DNA of 51,464 nucleotides from Candidatus Nitrosocosmicus sp. Lineage in GTDB: Archaea > Thermoproteota > Nitrososphaeria > Nitrososphaerales > Nitrososphaeraceae. The position numbers and the translations under genes are program-made. The notes beneath the pieces were generated by a model. The model was not told the DNA's origin, did no database searches, and was given only the letters and a program-made list of their open reading frames with translations. Numbering within the stretch: the stretch's first letter is position 1; every line of letters starts with the position of its first letter. Below, one piece after another: positions 45,007 to 51,464 of the stretch. Location of the stretch: the NCBI GenBank assembly GCA_029194465.1, contig JARFXS010000012.1, positions 1-51,464 on the forward strand, given 5' to 3'.

Positions 45007-45247
45007 TATTTAAACGGTGTTATATTATTCAAGTTTAATCTATAAAACTTTATTATAATTTTTTCAAATTGTATATACTCTGTGCTACGATTTCAAAAAA
45101 TGATTAATAATTATTGGGATAATCAGATGTCTTGAAAGAACAGTATTATGCTAAATATATTTTAACCCATGGTCAAATCTAACCGAGTTAGTTTTTGTTA
45201 TTATGTAAAAGATGAAGTTGTGTTCAAGTTCTATCAATACACAAATC

Positions 45248-45455
45248 TAATACCAAAATAGACAAATTAATACTAACAAAAGTGTGTAGTAGGGCTCTCG
45301 CTATTTTACTACAATCTCACCAACCATCGATGGGTGGTAAAAGATGAAATTGTGTCAATATCATAAAATCTAATACCAAATAGTCAAATTAATACTAACA
45401 AAAGTGTGAACGCTATTTTACTACAATCTCACCAAACCATCGATGGGTGGTAAAC
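45248..45455. repeat. Imperfect direct repeat with palindrome
   Basis: A block of about 90 bases, beginning 'CTAATACCAAA' and ending 'CCATCGATGGGTGGTAAA', occurs at about 45248-45345 and 45369-45455 with indels. Each copy contains the palindromic core CCATCGATGG flanked by ACCA and TGGT, able to form a hairpin. No gene is present in 45015-45484 apart from these copies. It could be a terminator-like structure or the remains of a small mobile repeat. Confidence 0.7.
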
Positions 45456-45484
45456 ACAGTAATAATCAAAAAAGCACTTTATTG

Positions 45485-47046
45485 TCAAATTTTAAGGTGA
45501 ACGCTTTTTGAAAGTATAGCGTCTGAATCAAACAATTGACCCTCATCAGGATCGCCGTCTGATCCTGAAGTAGCAGTATGTGATATGGTATCTGCATTAT
45601 ACCACGTAATTGTTTCACCAGAGTTTATAGTAATTGGATTTGGTGCGTATGAGTTATCACCGCTTATACCATTAATTGTTACCAGGATAGAACCTTCAGT
45701 ACAACACTAGATTGCGATAATGTAGATTGAGTTTTTGGTATGGGCACTTCTGTGAGGTAGGTAATATCTGTACAAATCCCCTGTATGTTTTAGGACATAC
45801 ATATAACCATCAGGTCCTACTTGAATATCAGTAATTCCACCGAAGCCTTGTCCAAATGTAATAGGGATACTTTCAACAGGATTATCGACTTTTTTATCTT
45901 CTACCGCGGCTTCTCCCCCTACATTCGTGTTATTTATGACAATATCATCGCGTGCCTCATTTAAAGTAAATTCCATATAAATTACCATTATTAATGTCAC
46001 CACAAACATATCATTTTCATATTCTTTACCCAACTTATCTGAATTCAAAATTTTAGTGCAGTCGGACCTATAGGAATATGCCACAAATTTTGTTCCGCAT
46101 ATTTTCCGTTTCAAAACTCACGAGATCATTTAAAGTTGCCCCGTTACCCAACAAATCATCGTTAGAGAATCCCTGAATTAAGGACCAGCCACTATTAAAG
46201 CCAGAAAAACCAGATTAATTTCATCGCCTGCTGTAGGACCATTCTCTGTATCCCATAAATTACCAGTCATAGGATCAAAATCGATACCGAAGCTATTCCT
46301 AATACCCATTGCATAGTACACACCTAAAGGCAAGTCAGCACCAAAGATTGGTTCATCATCAACTAATCCACCGTCTTGAGTGATTCTGAGAACGCCGCCC
46401 AAGCCATTAGGTGCTGGACCATTTCCTATATTTTGTGCCTGAGTTCTATGGCCTCCAACTTCCCCCATTATCATATAGACGTTATTGTCCGGCCCAATTG
46501 TTACTTTACCTCCGTTGTGATCCGTTCGATTAAGATTATTAGGAATTGCAGTCAAATCTAAAAGGAGGACTGGATCTATTAATTTACCATCCACATACTG
46601 ATAACGATAAAGTCTATTTCCTAATGGATCTACATTATTGGAAACATCACTACCATCTTCATTATTTCCAGATTCAGTGTAGGACAAGAAAACAAAAATT
46701 TTTCCATCCAAGTGTTTTGAAACCGCAATTCCTAATAATCCACGTTCGATTTTTGAGGCCACAGATAGATCAAGTAGGGGATTATCTTGTACCTGACCAT
46801 CCAGTACTCTCATAACTCTCCCTGTATTTTTTTCAGTAACCAATATATCATTATTTCCCACAAAAGTCATGCTAGTTGGAAATGTCAAATCGGAAGTAAC
46901 TTTTTCAACTGTTAGACTATCATCATTGATTGTAGGTCCATCTGGGGAGGGTTGTTTTTAGAGAAGCTTCCATAAGAAAAATAGACGGAAGAATAATTTG
47001 AAGACAATAGTATTAAAATAAGTGCAAAAAGAATAAAAACAATAGT
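45485..47046 (-). pseudogene. PQQ-type sugar dehydrogenase with cupredoxin tail, frameshifted
   Basis: A secreted glucose/sorbosone dehydrogenase-like beta-propeller is encoded in pieces. A hydrophobic leader near 47000 ('LILILLSSNYSSVYF') and one indel near 46955 precede 'LTFPTSMTFVGNNDILVTEK', 'GLLGIAVSKHLDGKIFVFLS', 'RTDHNGGKVTIGPDNNVYMI' and 'YYAMGIRNSFGIDFDPMTG'. Shifts near 46190 and in 46050-46150 then occur, and the last blade reads 'FGGITDIQVGPDGYMYVL'. After another shift (about 45715) 'ISGDNSYAPNPITINSGETI' and 'DTISHTATSGSDGDPDEG' are a cupredoxin-type domain with its first copper His. It stops before the usual Cys-His-Met, so the tail is truncated. The enzyme would oxidise a sugar outside the cell and pass electrons to copper. 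Confidence 0.8.
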
Positions 47047-47242
47047 TTAATGTTATACAAGTCTTATCAACAGAAAAAAAAACACGAATTAATTAAAAGG
47101 TTACGTAGTATTGTTTTTAGAGATATTCACCAAAATAAGAGATTTAGTATGCTCAAGTAAAAATCATCTAATTATTGAGAAAAAATCCAGATTTATTTTA
47201 GAAATTATGAATAATGCTAAATAGGACCATTGAAAACATCTT

Positions 47243-47880
47243 GTGAGAACTATTGATATAATCGATTCAACATTAGAAATTGATGAATCTATCCAAGTTT
47301 TTCCAGATTCACCAAAAGTAAACATTTTACAGTGGTCAAATTTCGACAATCACAAATATGCTTCAGAAGTATTGTTTTCTAAAGCACACATGTCGGCACC
47401 TCATGTAGATGCCCCATATCACTTTCAAAAGGATGGCATTACGGTGAAAAATTCCTTCAACAGGCTGGTAATTAACGAGAATATTAAAGTATTAAAATTG
47501 AAAAGAAGATAACGAAAAATCGAAGTAAATGATATAAGAGATTACAACATCATGAAAAATGATACCATCTTAATAAACACAGATTGGGTATTGAATAGAG
47601 CCTTGATAAGTATTTCAATAAAAACTGGCCTATCAGAAGCAGCAGCAAAATATCTGGCGAGCTCGGAGATAAATCTAGTAGGAATTGATGGTCCAAGTAT
47701 CGATCCCGCTATCGATCATGACTTTAATTTCATAGAATTTTTGGTGCTAATGACATTCCAATAATAGAAAATCTGATAAACTTAGATAGGCTACTGAACA
47801 AAAATTTACTTTTGGCATTGCCATTAAAATTAAAGAACTGTTCTGGTTCACCCGTAAGAGCACTTGCCATAATGGGTTGA
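47243..47880 (+). pseudogene. Kynurenine formamidase-like cyclase, frameshifted
   Basis: The first frame reads 'DIIDSTLEIDESIQVFPDSP' and 'SKAHMSAPHVDAPYHFQ', matching the cyclase family motif HxGTHxDxPxH with changes (Met-Ser-Ala-Pro in place of xGT). After a shift near 47510 'NDTILINTDW', 'GLSEAAAKYLASSEINLVGI' and 'DGPSIDPAIDHDF' follow. A further shift near 47730 leads into 'ANDIPIIENLINLDRLLNKN', 'LLALPLKLKNCSGSPVRALA' and the stop at 47878-47880. The family hydrolyses N-formylkynurenine or similar amides with a metal. At least two indels are needed. Confidence 0.75.
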
Positions 47881-48429
47881 ATGAATCACAACAATATTTG
47901 ACAGCGAAGAAAGATCTTGAAATCAGTCAAATTAATTTATAAAATCGTTATGGATCATGATATTATACCAATAATATTCATAAACTCAAGGATGCAAAAT
48001 GAAGGAGAGAAGAGAAACCCTTAGTTCTATATAACCAACATGTTTAAAGTCGACATATGGAACTTTTATTAGCACTCGTAGTTAATTCACAAACCCTGAT
48101 TCTTCAACCCAGATCAACAACGCAGGTCATATTATTTTTGCAATATTATGATATAAATTCGCTTTTCTATGTTTGATATCAAAAACTAACAACTGAAATG
48201 GGAATTCATTTGTATGATCTTAACAAATGTTTTTTTTATTCTTGATTTTGCATTACTGATTAGGCCAACCAGTCTATAACCATATTCAAAATTGTGTTTG
48301 GACATGATTAATCTATGGTCAAATGTTTTCAAATTTACCATCCAAAATGTTTTCTATGTAAAATTGGACCTTTTTGATTGAAATTTGTGAATGTCGAATT
48401 TGTTTATCAGATAAAGAACGACCTTAGTT
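47881..48429. other. AT-rich stretch, no gene seen
   Basis: About 550 bases with no reading frame of note and no RNA gene. It lies between the broken cyclase and another decayed region. Confidence 0.4.
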
Positions 48430-49342
48430 CGGATTCGATTTCGTTTTAAAATCCTTTAATTCAATGAGTTTACCGTATCGAAGAATTTTATTATAATTAT
48501 TACAAATGTCATGTACTTTTGTAGTTCTTTCTCAGCAATACAGACAAAGATTTTTTGACTTGATCAGGATCTCGTTGAACAATTTGTGCTAATCTTGATA
48601 CCATTTCATCTGTCATAACCAGTATTTACTAATTCAGAGGCATAAGACTGAGATTTATCTCGTTTAACATCGGTGTAGATTTTTTTTGTAGTCGAAGCAC
48701 TTAACGGTATCTACCATCAATTGGTTCTCTTGAATTTTCAGTAGATTTTCCTGGCAAAATTGTAGTTCTTTTGACGGATAAGAATAAACATGCTCTACAA
48801 GGATGATTTTTAGATTCATAGTAAGTCTTTAACTGGAAAAGAGAGAGACTTTTTCCCATCTAAATCTGACTTGAAAAATATTATACAAAGGACATCTACA
48901 AGTAAGTTAGGAAACTGAATTTTCATATTTTTGTCAAAAAGTATCATAGGTATGAAGGAAGTCATTGCAAATTTCAAAGACAACGTTGTCGAAAGTAGAC
49001 AAAGTAAATGGAATAGAATTAACCTGTTTTTTATCAAATGATTCATCAAAATCTGTGCGACATTATAAAAATCATATACATCGCCTTTTTGTAGCATAAA
49101 GGTATTTTTTTGTATGACAAATGTTATCGTTTTCAATAAAATCATATATGGATTTACTACCTTGATTCCGGAAATAAGGTGTGAAAATCCTTCATTATAG
49201 TAGTCAAATAGTCATCATCATTTTCTAAATTATCAAGCCAATTAATCCTGCCTTTATAACTTTTTTTAAACAGAACATTGAAATCAATATTTGAGTCGCT
49301 ATCCATTTTTAGACATATATGGTATTTTTTGTTATTAAACAT
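48430..49342 (-). pseudogene. Decayed gene of unknown family
   Basis: Two short open frames (49157-49342 and 48816-49145), with further sense-like sequence to about 48430, read in the same direction. Examples are 'FNVLFKKSYKGRINWLDNLE' and 'LVEHVYSYPSKELQFCQENL'. The pieces need several frame changes. The frames have ordinary soluble-protein composition, but I cannot name a family. Confidence 0.35.
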
Positions 49343-49644
49343 TAGAAAATAATTTAGGTGAAGAAAATTATATTAAAAATGTTATCTAAATAGATAAGAT
49401 GGTTAGTTATTTTTTTGTTGACATCGTCAGAATTACCTTCAGAATTATCTATAGCCCATGGAAAGTTATTTACCAATTATTTTGGCCCAATCAAATTTAA
49501 ATGTAAAAAGTAATACCAAAACTAATAGTAATACGGTTAATATAGTGATCTAAAATAGTCGAATATTCACTATTATAATTCAACAAGGAACCTATCCATT
49601 ATTGGTCGACCCAATAATACGGTTCCCCACACAATTACTGCCCC
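49343..49644. other. Intergenic stretch, no gene seen
   Basis: About 300 AT-rich bases hold nothing I can support. The next open frame (49645-49896, minus, 83 codons) has an odd composition ('LLGKYGGTGFLWPLLHPYQT') and may be a remnant or chance frame; I do not call it a gene. Confidence 0.35.
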
Positions 49645-50112
49645 TTAGAATAAACTTGCCTTAAAATGTAAATATCGCAAATTTAGGTAGCTGTATTTGG
49701 CGATCCTGAGGGGATATACACACCAGATCGTCTGGTATGGGTGTAGCAGCGGCCACAAAAACCCTGTGCCTCCATATTTGCCTAATAGTTTTTGAAGAGG
49801 AAGCATCCTGGTTTTTGTCTTATTACTCAGGATATTCCTACCGTACAGCTTGCTGTAAAGATTATTGTTTTGCCAGAACTGCCCCAACGTACTCACTAAA
49901 CAATTAGGTTTGGGTCCAGACTTTATCTAAGGCTGGAAGTGACTAAGACTGGAAAAATAAGGGACTGGAATGAATGGAATAAACTGCCTATAGCTGATTA
50001 TAAATATACCAATGTAACCTGAACTGCTGTAAAATGAATATATAGGTCCGTATATCAATCAAACAAAAGAATATTAAAATTACCAAATATAATAACTACT
50101 TTATTAATTTTA

Positions 50113-51464
50113 TTAATTTTTTATAATAAATACAGTATTATTAGTTATTTTTATCCTCCTTTTTTGACCTTTTTTATCATTGTCGTTCACGGACTTTCTC
50201 ATCGAGGCTATCTTTTTTTGTCGTCTAGGTTGAATAAACAGAATATAGAGAGACCCACCAACATATTGCAAGTAAGATGACTTGCTTTCACTACTGTTTC
50301 TACCGTTGTGATCCCAGTCATCGTTGCAACATTAATATCTAATCGAGGTACTATGTTATATATAGGAGTAGTAGAGATCCATCCAAGTTCCTGAAATTCA
50401 CGTACTGCATTACCTAAAAAGGTTATCGACATATAAGCCTCCACTGCCATAGGCAAGTCCAAAACAAACTCTGAATGTAACTTCCTTCCCAGTTTCATTC
50501 AAGAAGACAACTCCAATTATTACAGCCAGGCCCAATACTAACCCGGCAGTTAATATCTCCATATATTTTGCAAAAGAAAATAGAGCTGATAAAAAACAAG
50601 ACTGTTTCAAATCCTTCCCCATACAAAGAAAGCCAACAAAACAAATACCATAAAACTGCCTGTAAATGCTGCTTGCCAGACCTTTTGGCCTTAACAAATT
50701 CAATCCATTTTCTTAGTTTCAATTTGTTGAGAACCCAGCTTCGACCCAGAGCATACAAGCCTACTGCAGCAATGCCTGTTATAGCCTCAATAATTAGGCT
50801 CTTTTGTGCACCAGATATTTTATTATAAATTGAGCAACAAACCATACAGCAGTCAGTGCTATAGCAAGTACACCTAACGTATACATGCTTTTTGAACTTT
50901 CATTTCGCGATGCCTCCAAGTATGTCAAAATGGCACCAAGTATCAAGGCAGCTCCAAACCTTCTCCTCTAAAAATAATTGAAAATGATGAAGAAATGCAA
51001 TAGCAGGTGCAACTACCCCTGATACCTGAAACAAACCGTTCTGGATTCATCTAAACCACTTTAAGTTCCACAATCCGAAACGATCTCATCAGGTGTGGGG
51101 CATTTGATGAAATGAGTTCAGTAATTCAGCAAATTTTATTTCCATTTCGAGAGATAAACCTGGATCAATTGGTCTCAAGGGTATTTCAATATTTTCATAA
51201 CTGTCAAGATATGCTGATCCAGCGGTTGCTAGTGCCCGAGAAGTATCATTTTGATTGTAGATAGACATTACCTCATCTAATTTAAGTCTGATTGAATCTA
51301 TATCGTTACGAACCTGCCCCTCTTGAAATCTTCCGAGGCTTCGCCCATAGAACGCCTCTCTCCTGTGTAACTCCAAACCCTTGTTTTAGAGAATCGATAT
51401 TGGCAGTATTAGTAACAAAGAAGATGGCATTGTAAAATTATTGTTTGACTGTGCAGTACTATGG
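50113..51464 (-). pseudogene. FTR1-family iron permease, heavily frameshifted, runs off window
   Basis: Fragments match an FTR1 high-affinity iron/lead permease. The N-terminal extracellular part lies at 51089-51376 ('TAGSAYLDSYENIEIPLRPI', 'MEIKFAELLNSF'). The membrane region follows at 50495-50845 ('KISGAQKSLIIEAITGIAAV', 'LNKLKLRKWIEFVKAK', and 'YGEGFETVLFF' in place of REGFE). The last part is at 50208-50703 ('AKYMEILTAGLVLGLAVIIG', 'YMSITFLGNAVREFQELGWI', 'PRLDINVATMTGI'), and a shifted tail ends at 50113. The gene's start lies beyond the window edge. At least six indels are needed. FTR1 takes up ferric iron, fitting the DtxR-type regulators nearby. Confidence 0.85.

Noticed and set aside
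49645..49896. 83-residue ORF between decayed regions
   Set aside because: The composition is odd, there is no recognisable family and the flanks are non-coding; support is insufficient for a gene call.

Overview
The window looks like a chromosomal segment of an ammonia-oxidising thaumarchaeon (Nitrososphaerota). Its low GC and protein style resemble Candidatus Nitrosocosmicus more than GC-rich Nitrososphaera; I infer this from gene content and style, not from a database match. The archaeal markers are topoisomerase VI A and B, aIF2 gamma, ribosomal protein eS6, RqcH/NFACT, deoxyhypusine synthase homologues, AglB, an intron-containing tRNA-Lys, and anaerobic-type cobalamin genes. Many starts are TTG, and several genes look leaderless.

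Layout. 1-4.9 kb: hypothetical and decayed genes ending in a broken tyrosine recombinase against the 3' end of tRNA-Lys(UUU), a probable integration scar. 5-6.3 kb: two tandem copies of a tiny secreted protein gene with an identical promoter block. 6.3-17.5 kb: an XPD/DinG-like helicase, an EF-Tu/SelB-like pseudo-GTPase, a DEAD-box helicase, secreted or membrane proteins, a thioesterase, a RibD-like reductase, an Asp/Asn repeat protein and an FMN reductase. 17.5-22.4 kb: an interrupted Dam-like methylase, then top6B - lysine-rich repeat protein - top6A. 22.6-28.3 kb: an information-processing run (zinc ribbon, eS6, aIF2 gamma, PIN nuclease, MBL hydrolase) ending in aglB. 28.3-34.5 kb: a decayed cyclophilin and canonical DHS, an intact DHS-like gene, pyrI, a CBS protein and rqcH. 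34.7-37.2 kb: cbiT-cbiL-cbiF. 38-41 kb: decayed sequence, a broken RNase Z and intact prs. 41-45 kb: a hydantoinase A-like gene, a racemase lacking both catalytic cysteines, and two regulators, one behind a clear double DtxR-type operator. 45-51.5 kb: broken copies of a PQQ-type sugar dehydrogenase with a cupredoxin tail, a kynurenine formamidase-like cyclase and an FTR1 iron permease.

A striking feature is that single-base frameshifts cluster in certain genes (integrase, aglB 3' half, cyclophilin, DHS, pyrI, rqcH, RNase Z, sugar dehydrogenase, FTR1), while neighbouring long genes are perfectly open. Either these are real local gene decay, or parts of the contig have unpolished consensus errors. 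Broken RNase Z, RqcH and AglB in a free-living archaeon make the second explanation serious, so every 'pseudogene' here should be read as 'frameshifted as given'.

The best leads for new biology are the Ser/Ser glutamate-racemase homologue paired with a hydantoinase A-like protein, the lysine-rich repeat protein encoded between the two topoisomerase VI subunits, the sequon-rich repeat tail of AglB, and the DtxR-box regulator locus beside iron and copper genes.
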